Counted from the stretch's first letter, positions 23,671-37,400 are shown. The stretch: DNA of 64,000 nucleotides from Gossypium raimondii (GCF_025698545.1 NC_068569.1:5208001-5272000); one strand, 5' to 3'. Notes: generated by a model not told the origin, from the sequence alone. Translations and numbers: made by a program.

Positions 23671-26164
23671 CTGTTGGGTTTTTCCATTCACACATACACT
23701 CCACTCTCTGTCTGACTCATAATTCATTGTTTGCTTTCTCTGCCATCTCTCTCTCCCACATGCCTTACAGCTTTTGCTTTGTGTATCATGGAATGACAGT
23801 GATTAACATCACCCTATTGGTTTTAGTAGATTGTATATAGTCCAACCTGCGAAAAAAGTTATTATTAGCATTATTGGACCAACAAAATTATTGGGATGCA
23901 GGCAGCCTGCACCGCACAACTTTTTTTCTCCCTTCTCTGGGTCTGCCTGCTTTATCATATGAATGAAGAACCTATGTTCCATTTGTTTCAACAGAATGGG
24001 GAAAGCTAACCACTTGTGTACATATATTTCTGAAGAGGAGTAATAAATTTCTTTTCATGGAATGAACCAGGTTAAAAGGTCACGTTAGTTCATCTAACAC
24101 CATTTAGCACGATTTCTTAGTTAGGTAATCAAACTCAACTTCTCCTTTTGTTTCATGTTTATTCCAAACTACCCAAGTCAAATATTTTATGTCGAGTAAA
24201 AGAAATTTTAAGAACAAAGGAGGCAAGCCCCCCTGTTTGTCTCCAAAGATAAAGGATGAAAAACTTGTTAATTATAATTAATTTAGAATTCACAAGTTTT
24301 CTACCTTTCTCCATTGGGATACCAAATAAAGTCTTAAAAAGTATGAAACCAGTCATTTATGAGCCAAGTATTTAACGTTTAACCACGTTACTTTCCCTAG
24401 TGCAGAAAACAAAACACCCATATGTTTCAAACTGGATTTTAGGGTATACCTTAAGCTACCCAAACTAGCTCAATTTCATATTTTTACTCTTTCTTTATTA
24501 GTACATTACTTTCATTAAAAAGTCTTTTTTTTTCTCTCTCTCTCACAACTTTTTAGTAAGAAATGTCTATAAATTAATTAAAGGACATAAAGATGGAAAA
24601 AGAAGATAGAACTATATATGGTGAAGTGTTGAGTAAATGATAAAAATCATCTGTAAAAAAGAAAAAGAGAACCCTTATCTTTTGCAGCACATGGTAGGGA
24701 AGCTGATAATAATAATAATTAAGTAATTAATTAATTAATCTCCACTCCCTGCATTGCATGTCCTAGGAATGATTTTGATTGCTGAAATCTTGATTCACAA
24801 GTTTGGTTTGAATTCTTTTGTTTTGCTTGCAATTGCCGGCCAACAACAATGTAGGTCCCTGCCATTGAAGTAAATTCCAAAAAGTCCTCATTCATTTTAT
24901 TCCTTTTATGTTGTGTTTTTAAATAATTAAAAAACTGTCTTTGGCTCTATTATTTGGTTATATTTATGAAAACATATTATATCCTAACTCACTTCTTCTT
25001 ATATGGGTAACACTGTCAATGCCAACCAAGTTTAGTCTTAGTTAACATCGATTTTTAATGTTTCATTTTATTTTCTATAACAATTTTCATTTATAATATT
25101 AATAACCATAAAATATAAAATATACTATTTACTCAATTAGCTTTCTACAAGTAAAATTAATTCTGTTGCTAATGGAAATAAAATAAAATATCAATTAAGA
25201 TGTTATTTAAATAAAATGTTTAAATTTTATATATAAACATACTAATAATATTTTATTAAATAAAATTATATATGTTAATTCTATTATCTATATATCTGAC
25301 TGTTTAATATTATTGATATATTATAATTTTTATTTTAAAATTTAAAAAATTCAAATATTATTGAAATTCCGTGTTTCAAATATTGTTATAGATGTATAAC
25401 AATCATTTCGTATAATATTTAAAATTTTGAGGGACAAATGATATTATTATAAAAGAAAAGTTGATTGTATCACCATTGACGTGGAATTTTACTGCAACTC
25501 ATCTATTCTGGGGTACAATTACTTTTTTTTTCTTGAATTAACTAGGATTATCATCAAAAGCAAGCTGTTTAAAGAAAAGGATTAAAAGGCAAAACATGTG
25601 TTATGAAATCCGTGAATACAAAAAAGTTTTCGTGGGGTCTATTTTGTAAATTGCACTGTAATAAATATTGGGATTTGCTTCCACGTATTTATAACATTAG
25701 GTTTCGGTGTTAATAACAGCATTTTTGGTTTTGTTTCAACATGACGGAATTTTTTTAATTATCAATATAATTATGACTTAAAAAACATGTTAACTGCGAT
25801 CGTGTATGCACGTTAGACTTTGGTTATTCCTTCAATTTGATTCCTTAATTATTTTTTATTCCATTAGTATAAACTTTGATAAAGGGTTTGAAAAAATTCA
25901 AAGGTTGATGGGAGAGCTGACTGGTGAACAAATCTGTTGCCAGTTGTGCCTACTCACCATCCCTAACGATAATTTTTGTTTAGGAAAATGTTAACCAGTG
26001 ATTAGAGAGTTGTTAAGATGATATTTAAAGGATTATAAATGCCCGTAACTCAAATGTTTAATTTTTTGTATAAAAGGTGTTTAAAGTAAAAATGGAAGAT
26101 GTCTGCTCCATATAATCTACAAAAGCGAATTATTTATTTTTGAAACTTTTTAAACCAGCTTCAA

Positions 26165-26305
26165 CTATATTTTCGTTTGGTTGACCTTCTCACCTTTTCC
26201 CAATTGATCAGCTGCCGCTGCGGTTGGTTTCTTAGCATTTTCAAGAGGTTTCCCTTCTGTTAGAGAGTGCCCATTCTCCTCTAGTTGACCAACTTTATCA
26301 AACAT
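26165..26305 (-). pseudogene. Possible 46-codon gene fragment or small ORF, unknown
   Basis: The minus-strand frame starts ATG at 26305 and stops TAG at 26165. It encodes a hydrophilic, Lys/Glu/Ala-rich peptide (parts: EENGHSLTEGKPLENAKK, KPTAAAADQLGKGEKV). Composition is unlike the surrounding AT-rich noise, which would give Ile, Lys, Asn and Phe. I do not recognise a family. It could be a captured exon fragment or a real small gene. Confidence 0.25.
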
Positions 26306-26329
26306 ATTACACTAAAATAAAATTATTAT

Positions 26330-26740
26330 GCTCGTATTCTCGGATCGCATACTATATTCGTGTTTTTATTTGGTGAACCTCATATCAAGTGAAATAGTGA
26401 ACTTTATGTATCAAGCAACACCATGACAAACTCTTGGCAAGTTATTTCCGTCAAGTGTCCTAAAATATCATATAATCGATTTAGAAAGTCACATTCCCAA
26501 CACTGCAAGGAGATAAATTATGACTCTATCGTCAATAAACTCATGACGTGAGGCCTCTATTATCTCCATATATAAGCCCAAACGCAACAATTGAAAGATC
26601 ATAGAACATACGTTAAGAGCACTTAGTGCCTTCTTCCCCAATCAATATTACTCTAACCTTTTAACTCTCTTCATCCTCGTTGAGAACAGTGACTCTTTAC
26701 CTTAATTTAGGGTAAATCATCCTATATTCTTACTTGTTGA
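26330..26740 (+). mobile_element. Possible degraded LTR
   Basis: The composition is closer to an LTR than to the neighbouring DNA: CTCATGACGTGAGGCCTC, then a TATATAAG box at about 26570, then a transcribed-like tract ending GAACAGTGACTC. No terminal TG..CA pair with target duplication was found, so this is a weak call. Confidence 0.25.
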
Positions 26741-27479
26741 TTCTACTGTTAACAAAAAGAAAAAAAATTTGAAATTTCATATTTTTAAATTAACAAATAA
26801 ATATTATTTTTTAAAATCAACCACCTTAAAATAATCTCTAATTTTTAAGTATTTGGAACATTTGGTTTTATATCTCAATTAGAGTGTTGATGATTTCGAA
26901 TAGTGTAACTCTGGATATTTGATAAAGAAAAACTTTGGACATTTTAGATATTTGATCCGCATTTTCGATTAAAATATTGCATACTTATTAATTGTAGAAA
27001 TTTAGAACACATGGTCCTATATTTATTATCAAAATTCGTTTTAATTTTTAGTGGATGCAAATATTAGAATCCATAATTCAAAACTGATTTATTTTTGGAG
27101 ATAAAATCAATAATCTAAATCTAAATTCATTTTCTGTTTTACTCATTAAATTCGAATTATTGAATATTTGTTGGTTAATATTATTTAATTTAAATTTGAA
27201 GTCAAATAAAATTCTCAAAATTTAAAATGACAATATGAATTTATTTATTTTTTATATTTATGTGAATTTAAATTTCTTTATAGTAAATGTGGGTAATGTG
27301 AATTTAAATTTAAAGTTTAGAAAAAGGGTAGAGGCGATATTAAAATAGTATAGTCTCATCCGATACCGCCAGACATGTTATCATTTCCCATCTAAGTTTA
27401 ACGGAGTTTGCGTGTTGTTGAAACTACTGCAGAAAGGCGCCCTCCCTTAGAATTATAAATGAAGCCACATACTACTGTT

Positions 27480-27880
27480 ATTAATGAAAAAAGAACAAAA
27501 AAAAAAAAAGAGACATAAGACACAAAGAGAGGGAAGGGGAGAGAGAGAGAGTGTGTGTGTGTTGTTTGCTAAGCGGAGCTTAAATAAAAGCAATGAATGT
27601 CGGCTGCCTAGTTCTTTAATCTCTCCTCCTTATTTCTCGAAGGATCTCTTCTTTTAAAGATTTATTTATTCCATTTCTATATATATCAGTCTATCTAATT
27701 CTATCCTTATCCCTCTCTGGATCCATTCAGTCCATTTCTATCTCTATCGCGAGGAGATCTCGCATTTCCTTAGCTGGAGATCCGATAATCATAGAATGAG
27801 ATAGTTCGCTTTAAGTTTAGCTCTCATTTTCTTGTTTGGTTGCCCAGAAAGTTCAGTTCAGCATCAAAGCAACCGGAAAA
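27480..27880 (+). other. Probable 5' UTR exon of BIG BROTHER
   Basis: A pyrimidine-rich, GA/GT-repeat-containing leader ends in a donor-like CCGGAAAA|GTAAGC at 27880/27881. The matching acceptor is TACGTAG ending at 28342, just before the ATG at 28362. The transcription start is not determined. Confidence 0.45.
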
Positions 27881-28361
27881 GTAAGCTTTCTCAGTAGAAG
27901 ATTTAATCATTTATCAGCTCTGGCTAAGCTTAAACTGTAATTTCATTCCCTTTCTTCCTCATTTTCTTGCTTTTTTCTCGGTTACCAAACGGAAACTTGA
28001 TCATTTTGTTTTAAACATTTGTCATGTACTTGAACATTTGCTAATACGTTCCACGTTTTCTTGCAGTAACTGAATCTCATTGTTTCAGTTAACTTGTTTT
28101 TCTAGACTCTTTATTTATTTTGATAATTCCTTCTGGAGATTCTTAAATTTTCTATGTAATTTACTCTTTACTCTTGTTTATGATTATATTCTTATGTGAT
28201 TCTTAACACTAAAATACCGAAATGCACTAGCAATTTGGTGAAAATTTTAGGAGATCAGGTTTTTCTATTTAGATTACTTTATTATCATTGTCTGTTTCTA
28301 TTACTAATTACAAATTTTAATTGTCTAAATTTATGTACGTAGATTTATTGGATTTTGGAGG

Positions 28362-31300
28362 ATGAGTTGGGATCCACATATGGAGGTTCAATACATCAAC
28401 AGTAACTACCCTTATAATAGTGCTGGCAGCTTTATCGAATATTTTGAAGGTCTTACTTATCAACATGTCAATTTTATTTTCGACGGTGCTTCTCATGTCC
28501 AGGTACCGTTCATTATCAATAATTTTGTGTTTGTTTTTCAAAACATAACAATTTTGTTTTTGGATGTACTCAAGTGATTCCTTTAATGCCTTTGTGTTTT
28601 CAAGAATAATCAGATGAAAAATAGGCCGACTTTTTGGATGAGTTGATTGTAATTGATCCATTGATTAGATTATTGCAAATGAATTGTTGCTATTGGTCAC
28701 AGCCAAAAATTGAACTTCTGTCTGCAGGAGAGTGTGTACCCATCCATGACTTCAAGCTTTTACAAGTTTGGCCCATCTGATTCTGGCAGTATTTCATATT
28801 ATGATCATCGTAATGATCATAGTTACGAGGTGAATAACCATGAACTGTGCATTGATGAATATAGAAGGGCATCAGAGAATTCCTTGTCAGGGAGTAATGA
28901 ACAGACTGCAGCAATGAATGTGGAATGGGAAAGAAACGCACATGCAACTTCGCTTGAAAACTCGGTAGATTGTAAGTTTCTCAATTCTGTGATTAAGGGA
29001 ATGTTTTTTTTGGGTACAAGTTTAAGGGTATGTAACATAATGCTAAAATGGTTTATAATGATGCCTATAAGGTAACATTTATGTTTTTGAATTATGCTGA
29101 GAATTTATGTGCATGGCAAGATTTAACTTGCTTTCCTTCTCAAGATTGCTTGTTTCTAATCAGTGTTGTGTAATGTGGTGAAATATTTTTTTCCCCAGGT
29201 TTTTGAGCTTCTATGGTGGATTGGTCATTAATTAATTATCAAATTGTTTGCAACTTCGTGCTTTTTCTAAATTTTATGAATGGATTAGATGCTATGTTTT
29301 CTATCAATCTAGTCTTGGCTCCCAGAATATTACCCAGCATCTCTGTTTTGATGGATTTTAAACTTTAGATCTTACTTGATTGAAGAGAAATTAAGGATTC
29401 AGCGAGCTTCATGATGAAGTTGTGTTTATACCCCGTTTGGTCCCCAGATAAAAGGCCCAGTTTAGCAGCTACAAAATTTTCAAAGCTATCCTAAGAATCT
29501 TTTGTCTTGATGATAGTTTTTTGGCTTTTTTCCAAGATCGACTTACTAGACTTGTTTGTCTTTCTTCCTTTCTTTTTTATCATGAAGTAAAATGCAATCT
29601 CTTTATCTGTATAACTGTTTCTGGTCATAAAGTTACCACCAAAACTGGTAATACAATGATAACTGAGACTTTTTAATTGCAGTACGAGTAGACTGGTTTT
29701 CTGGTTTCTCCACCTCCTGCAAAATGATTCTTCGGGATCCTTTTTTCTTATTTTTTTCCTACCTGGAGGATTTTTTCAGTTCAGCTTCTACGTTTGATTG
29801 TGCTTATTCCTTCTAGCTCTTCTTGGTGTGAACCACTTAAATGCCAATACCACCACTAGAACACCATCACTGTTGAGATCAAATCACCTGCAGCACTGAG
29901 AAACCACCACTAAGAGTAGACCTAGCCCTCTGTGTATCATTGTCGTGTCAGTGTATTGTCAAATGTCATAGTTGTGATTCTAAAGCAATGTATATTCTGA
30001 TATGTTAATAATTTGTATTCTATAGATTTTGACATGCTTACGAGTTTGTGTTATTTTTTTCATATTGAGTTCTATGTTGTGTTTTAGTTTGTTTTTCTCT
30101 GTCATGCAATCATATTGTGTCCATGGTTGCCATGTCTAACTAAGAACTAGGTCCACTGCCAGTCAAGTGGTTAAGGTTTCATGTATTCTCAAGCAAATTC
30201 CTTGCCTTCATTCCCAACCAAGAGATAATTACTTTGCCCCATATAGCAGCACTGATCTTGACTGGGGTCTGATGTAGAAAAATTGAGTTGATTGGCTTGA
30301 ATTTCTCAAGCTTCATCCATTTTTAGCTCGTTTGCTAAATATTGCACCTTTAATTTTGAGCTTTTGTTGCAAACCGTGTGCAAATACCTCTAACTCTAAG
30401 TTTGGAATGGCATGGCCCTTTTGCTAGCCTAGCTAACTTGTCACATCAGTAGAAACTACTACTTATGAGTATGCTTTCCCGCTGATATGTGCAGAGTTGT
30501 TTAAGAAAATTGATTGACTAGTATAAAAGTTGTGTGGCTTACCTGAACTATGAGAAGCCTTGTTAACTTACACTTTCTAATTACGTAAATGAATCACTAA
30601 TTCTCACTATCATTTGGTAGGTGGCACCTTAGTCTTATAACGATAGCTATCTATATTTTTTTGAAAAAGTTTCCTGATTCCAATGCTTTCTTTCACTTTT
30701 AGGTCCACGGAGACAACATAATGCTCATGATTACCAGGTCTCTCTCTCTCGCTGTTATTTTCTTTGTTGAATAGATGCGTGCAACTCATTTCCCGTAGTA
30801 TGAATTTTCATACCTATATATCTTAGTAGATTATTTGCATTAGCATTTAATATTAGTGACTTCAATCATCTCAGTTATGAAGCTGTATGTATGTCTAAGT
30901 GTGTCTCTAAGCTTTTCCAAGAATTAATACCGAGTTCTAGAGACTTAAATCCTACTATTTTTTCAGTTTCGTGATTCACAAAAGTTAAATGTTGCAAAAT
31001 GTTGTTAAAATATGCAGGTTATTTGGCAAGATTGTGTTGATCCTGACAACATGACATATGAGGTTAGAAGAAATTCTCTATTTTTTTATCTTTTTCTAGC
31101 TTAATTAGGTGCATTATTTCTTTACTTTTCTCAGTAGGCTTTCAATTAACTCTTAATTTGTTGCACTTTTGAGTTTGAGTAAAAGAGAAAAACACAATGC
31201 AGTGCATTTGTAGATTAAACCTTGTTTTCAGGACCTATGTAAAAGTAGGAGGTTAGGTCTGAAAGAATTACGTCTTCAGGTTGGGAAATGAAATGTTGTA

Positions 31301-34300
31301 TTTGGCTGCTATGTCATTGAGACAGCTGTAAAACAAAATGGATTCAGAGGTCATTCTCCTGTTTTAGTTGTTTGGGTTGGTGGTCTCAAGAAAGGTGACA
31401 AATGTTTTGGGGTTGAGAACATTGAGGCCTTAGGGAGAGGGGGAGGTTGCTAGCATATTTACAAAAATGTTTTTAAAAATAAGAGGAAATAGAGAATGAA
31501 GTTTGTGAGTGGCTGCCACCAGCTCCACATAAAAGGGAAGAAAAAAAAAAGAGGAGAGAAAACAGGAAGGGCTGTTGTTGGCTCTTCCCTGCCAAGAATG
31601 AATAAGTGAGGTGCAGAAGCTTTTAGAGAGAGACAGAGATGGAGCATTTATTTAGAAAGTACCGGTGCTCTGCTCTTAGTAGAGTACTGGTAACCTACAT
31701 TAGTGAAGGAAAAACTTAGCTAGTATATGTTTATTGTTATAGGTGAAAATTAGCCCCCAAAAAAGTACTAGAATCACTTAGCATACTTTTAGTTCAATGA
31801 ATTCTGTGTGAAGTTGGAATACGGTTTGCTTACTCAATTTTAAAAAAAATTATTTCACGGACAATATTTTCCCTAGTTATCCCACTGTGCTTCTGAGTAA
31901 AGAGTTTTATTCTCCTGAAAGGGCATAATTCTGATATTTAGAATTCCAATATTCTGGCATTATTTCAAAGTGCAGTTAGAGTTACTGCAGTAATCATGCA
32001 AGTTATTTATCTTTTAGGAAGAGAGTAATGGTCCGGTGACAAATTTTTATAGCCAAACCTTTCCTTCCTAGTTTCATGTTTAGCACCCCAACGGGTGGGT
32101 AGGCAGAGTGGACCAACCGTCCCGTGACTCATGTTGCTTGTTTATAGAAAACTAAGGAAGCTGTCTGGATGATGGAACTGGCTTATGATTCAGTGGTCTT
32201 GCTAGGGCCCAAGCATTATTTGGTCAAAACCTAATATGGAACAACTAATTTGGTTTAGATTGGTTTGGTTTAGTTTGAAAAGTTCAAAACCAAACCACAA
32301 TTTTGGTTTGAGACCAAACCAAACCACAATTTTGGTTTCACTGTTTTTTCCTATTATTTAAAACCAATCCAAACCAAAATCTCTATTTGAAATAATAAAT
32401 ATAATGATATTATATAGTTTTTTATGTTCTATTTATATATCTTTTTTTGTTATTAATAATTTTATCTTATAACATATAAGCTCTCTTTAATTTAAGGTTT
32501 TCCTATATGCTGACACTCAAAACTCTTTTGACATTTTTTAAACCAGTACCCTCCAAGCTTCACCATTGATTCATGCTTGTTCATGAGTAATTGAGTATAT
32601 AAACTTTCTTTAATTTACGACTTTTTGGTTCAAGTCTAATTTTCGTTGTATATAAACATTATTTATATCTGCTTTATTTTATATACTGGTCCTGTTCCAT
32701 GGTCATCCTCTTTATTCATTATTGGTTCCTTACAATCTCATTTAAGTATTTTGATTTGCTTGTTTGATTTTTGTTATAATTTAGATTGATTTGAAATCAA
32801 AATTTCGGAAACCAAAATATTTTGGTTTGATGTGATTATTCCTTAAAACCAATCCAAACCAGTCCATACTCATCCTTAGACTTAGCTGAAATCGTTGCTT
32901 AATTTTAATAGGTTAAAACACAATAATTTAGCATTTTTTGAATTGTTTCTTTAATTTTTTTTTATTAATCATTCATGATTACATTTATCTCTTTAGGAAT
33001 TACTTGAGTTAGGGGAGAGTGTTGGAACACAAAGTCGGGGTCTCACCCAAGAACTTATTTCATTGCTACCTGTTTCAAAATACAAGTGCAGCTTATTCTC
33101 AAGGAAGAAATCAAGGAAAGAGAGGTACTGCTTATGTTTCATCTTTGCCTCGTTAAAATGTGATTTGCTTTTATCAGCTGCTGCTTTTGGTCTTCCACAG
33201 ATTTTAAATTGAAATACTCAACAACCCTAGTTCATCTTGGCATAAGTTCTACTGGTTTGCAAGGTTATGTTTGTATTTATCATAAATATGTATCCAGATT
33301 AAATTTATGTTTGGTTTCCACGTTCCATGCCCGAGACCTCAGCTTTTTTTTTTCTTTGGTGTTATAACTGTTGTGGGTTCTTGTAAAAGGCTCATATTGA
33401 ACCTATACCAATTAGGATACTAGTAGTGATGAGCAGACTTCAGTAGGGGGATTTGATGTTTGAGTGGCCTTTTCTTCAAGGCATCCTCAGATGCCATTGT
33501 ATAGAAACGTAGTAACATAAGAATGTCTAGGTAGGTTAACAAACTAAATTGTAACCTACTGGCCTTTGGGATTTTATGTCTCAAGTAAAATCTTTCGACT
33601 TTCTTCTTCTTAGTGGAAAAATCTATTTACTTAATAGGATTTTGATAAACTGAAATCTGTAATATATTGAAATTGTGATGGGCACACAGATACACATGTA
33701 GATGAATGGTTGGGCATTTCCATGCAGTAATAATATTTTATCAAACCCTCTTAGGATAACCTAGTAAAAGTTTCTGGCAGGTCAGTCTAAACTTTAAAGG
33801 AAAGATTGTCTTTGCCTCTTGGATCGATTAGCAGTTCAATGATAGAGTAGGAACATCGATCATGTACATAAATGTTTTTGTAATTTTCAAAATCAATGCC
33901 AGGATTTTTTTTTATTTTTATAATGGCTTGGTCTAATTAGTTGTGTGAATAATATGCATGCCCCGCACATTCTCCATATACATTGAGATTTGCAGCTTGT
34001 TTTAATATGGATTACCACTCCCCTCCTTTGGTCTCTTCTCTTTCTGTCGGTCAATATGGTGAATCTTATCATTATTATTTTTTGGACCAGATGTGTAATT
34101 TGCCAGATGGAATATAAAAGAGGTGAGAGACAGATTACCCTACCTTGCAAGCATGTCTACCATGCTGGGTGTGGCACCAGATGGCTTAGCATCAACAAGG
34201 TAACGTACTTTCCCCCCCTTTTCATGATTGAAATCATAAAACATTTCCCTCCCCCCTCCACAAAAGTAAAAAAATAAAAAAATCAAGCGTTAAGAACATG

Positions 34301-34416
34301 GATCTTTATTCCATTTATTTAGGCAGCATTTTAGGAAGCTGCTAATTGAAGCTTTATTTCTTCAGGCTTGCCCTATATGTTATACGGAGGTGTTTGGCAA
34401 TGGATCAAAACATTAA
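28362..34416 (+). CDS. BB: RING-H2 E3 ubiquitin ligase BIG BROTHER (EOD1)
   Basis: E3 ligase that limits organ size in Arabidopsis by restricting cell proliferation, acting with DA1-type peptidases. Exons: 28362-28502, 28728-28971, 30703-30737, 31018-31062, 32997-33124, 34091-34199, 34366-34416. They join in frame to 250 residues; Arabidopsis BB is about 248. The N-terminus is Asn/Tyr/Ser-rich and poorly conserved. Family blocks include WQDCVDPDNMTYEELLELGE and RGLTQELISLLP. The RING-H2 ligands are Cys199, 202, 217, His219, 222, Cys225, 236 and 239, with the conserved CKHVYH and WLSINK stretches. Exon 3 is a 35-nt microexon and intron 4 (31063-32996) holds transposon remnants. All ligands are intact and each junction keeps frame. 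The match over the whole C-terminal half makes BB more likely than the BB-related paralogues. Confidence 0.92.
30145..30290 (+). mobile_element. tRNA-derived SINE remnant in BB intron 2
   Basis: GCCAGTCAAGTGGTTAAGG (30158-30176) resembles a Pol III box A. About 30 bp on, CCTTCATTCCCAACC (30205-30219) resembles box B. A tail with TTGCCCC and GGGGTCTGATGTAG follows, in the style of plant SINEs. Ends and target duplication were not resolved. Confidence 0.4.
32215..32880. mobile_element. MITE-like insertion rich in AAACCAAACC palindromes, BB intron 4
   Basis: Both ends carry GGTTTGGTTT/AAACCAAACC motifs in opposite orientation. The left cluster is at 32240-32370 and the right at 32815-32865, the latter ending CCAGTCCATACTCATCC. 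This is the style of some plant hAT MITEs whose termini read (T)AGGGATGAGTATGG. Exact termini and target duplication were not found. Confidence 0.4.
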
Positions 34417-37400
34417 GGGACAATGACGATGAATATAAAGAAAATATTCGTATGCTATCAATATTTTTGGGTTGGATTTGGGTATTTACCCCTAATACGA
34501 AGATGTTCTATTTCGACCTTTTACTTTGTTTAACAGAAGAATAGTTGATTGACTTTTGCAATAATTGAAAGGGAGTATGGATATGGTAGAAGATGGATGT
34601 GTTAACTAGAAAAAGCCGGGGTGTATAGAGTCTTCGATAATGTTTGTCGTATTCAAATTATTGTCCATTTCCTATGCATTTTCCTCATTATCGCACACTT
34701 TTGAGAATGTGATTAATCTCAAATAGCAAAGAAGTTTTAGGGTGCTCTCAGCGGCAGGGAGAATAACCCTTGCTGAATGACTACTGAAGTTCGAATTTCT
34801 TTCTTAACTTTGGGGCTTCGGGTGTGGGATATATGGGAGAAGGGAGAGTACAATTTGTTAGTAACGTTGGGCTACTTTTTTTTATTTTTCTTTTAAGGAT
34901 ATTAGTATATTATAATTATAAAATTAAAGCTTCAATAATCACTCTTATTGTTGATCAATTCCAACAATAAATTAATCACAGTAGTTAGGGAACGAGAATG
35001 TGATGCCTAAATTAGCAATTTCGTGGAATCCCACATCTCTCTCTTTTTTGGTTCGAAGGATAATACATGGAATCTCACATCTGAAATTGTTAATTATTGG
35101 CATTCACGTGAAAATGAACCCAACACATTTGAAAAGAAAAGAAAAACAAAAAAATCTTCATTATTACAACAAAAAAATCCCCACAAAAAGGAAAGGGCGA
35201 CAGTTTTATTTGAACTGAAGATTCTTTTATTCTGTCCTTGTAAAAGTTAAATTGGTCGGCCCGTCTTTTGATCCGGCTTGTTTAGAATCATTGATTAAGT
35301 CCACAAGAAAGACGGACAATCAGTTTGTTTTAATTTTCAATCTCAATTTTAACTTAGATATATGAGATTCGAATAGGAGCATGTTTGATTTTGATGTATT
35401 TATATTAATAATTTTAATTTATTTATAACTTCTATTTCTATCAAACTTTTAGTGCAAAAAAGGTTCCAACAATATTTACAAATTTCGATTGAAGTCTTAA
35501 CCAAAAGCAAATTAAATGGAAATATCATAATTTTGTGCAACCACAAAATAGAATATTAATATTTGTAATAAGATACGTTAATGTGGGAATATTATGTACA
35601 TCATCAGTGAATAACAATATGATATTTTATATTAAGTAAAATGTGGTCATGACCAGTTTGTCTTAGTTTGAAGTATTAACGGTGGTGGTCTCTAAGTCAC
35701 AATAAATTGCATCTATATGGTAGGAAACTCCTTGAGCACGATGATATAAACTTAATACGTATGAGAGAGTTGAAATGCGATCTAGAAGTGTGACGGCGGG
35801 ATAGTAAGATATCACCAGGGCGACTGAGTATTTGGCTATGGCCGCAACATAAGCGTTAGCTCAATCCTAGAGACAAAACTTCGAGAAATTGTTGATGGGC
35901 TAGAAACGACTTGGGAGAAGGGGGTGCATTGGCTGCTAATTAAGAGTGATAGTAAAACAACAGTAGACCTAATACTTGGAGCCGAAGTGATGGGATTGTC
36001 GAGATTGGCATTGGAGATTCGCAACTGGATGATAAGGAATTGGCAAGATGTAATGTTGAGAGATAAGTGTTGCGTAACTAGTCTATTGCTATCCGTTGAG
36101 CATTATAGTTCAACTTCTTTTTGTAACTAATAGAAAATCTTTACTTAAATATAAGTAAGTATTAATAGTAATTTTTATATATTTTTTCAAAGAAATCTCA
36201 AATCTTAGATTCAAATAATTATAATTGATTATGTTTAAATAACATTATTCTTTATATTTTTATTTAATGGTAATATGTTATCACTAATAATGTATGATAT
36301 TTGCACACTAATGATGCATTAAATATTATCCATATTATTAGTTTATGTATTCTTAAAGATAGTTTAAGGGTTTCGTTTGTGGGGATAATGGTATATAAAA
36401 TTAGCAGCGACCCAAATATGCTAAAAAGTCTGGGTGTTCATATTTTCTTCGGTAAAAGTATTGGGATTAAAAAATTAAATTAACCCTTATATAGTTTGTA
36501 ACATGTAAATTAATTTTTATTAGATTTTTTCTATTAAATAATGATATGAAATATTATGTTTTATAGGCAAGTTATAAATATGGTTATCCGACTATACCTT
36601 TTGTTCTATTTTAGATACCTAATTATTATTATTATTTTTGTATTTAGTCACTAAATTTTTCAAAATTTAATATTTTAGTCACGGTAAATATTTTAGTCAT
36701 GCTAGATTTACGTAAAATTTTCTATTTAATGTTATACATCATCATTTAACAGAAAAAATGAACGAAAAATTAATTTACTCGTTTTAAATGTATAATAACT
36801 AATATATTTATTTTCTCAATAGAAAAAAAACAGAAATACAATTCGCCAAGAGCTTGTTATCTATTTTATTCTCTGGTACGCAAGATTATATATATCAGGT
36901 ATACATTAAGTAGCAATATTTTAAGGTAGCAGCATATGGTTACCAATGTTTCTTTGCATCAAACGCATTTTCTCCATCAAAACTTTCAACCACCAAACCC
37001 AACTGGTTGATTGCATAAAAACTTTGATCATACGGAGTTTGAATTTTAGAGTAAAATAACATATCCAAAAATAACTTAAATAGAAAACAAAACAGAAATT
37101 CAATCCCCTCTAGCCTCTAAATGAATTATAAGATGAGAAATTTGCCATTAATTACACCTTAACTAAAATAAGGGGAAAGCATAAAAGAAGATCCGACAAG
37201 TAGCTTAGACTAATTCGTTGGTTAAAAGCATACAATACCTAAATCCTTCATCTTTGAAGCATTAAAAGCGAGCAGGTAAGATATGAAAGGGTCAAATAAA
37301 TAAATTTTAGTTCTACTAATGATTTATATTTACCGGCGACAGCCTGCATGTTGAGTTTAAACCATATTATTATAGATGTACTGCAAAGTCATCATGTTGA

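Larger units (their letters stand above)
22000..27479. other. Gene-poor intergenic region
   Basis: No complete gene is seen on either strand over about 5.5 kb. Noted inside: a (TTTTG)n run at 23638-23670, very AT-rich DNA at 24900-25450, a short minus-strand frame at 26165-26305, and an LTR-like stretch around 26330-26740. Small open frames such as 22738-22962 and 23604-23840 lack homology-like features. Confidence 0.6.

Noticed and set aside
33893-34150. Minus-strand 85-codon frame over BB exon 6
   Set aside because: Antisense shadow of the RING exon and its flanking intron.
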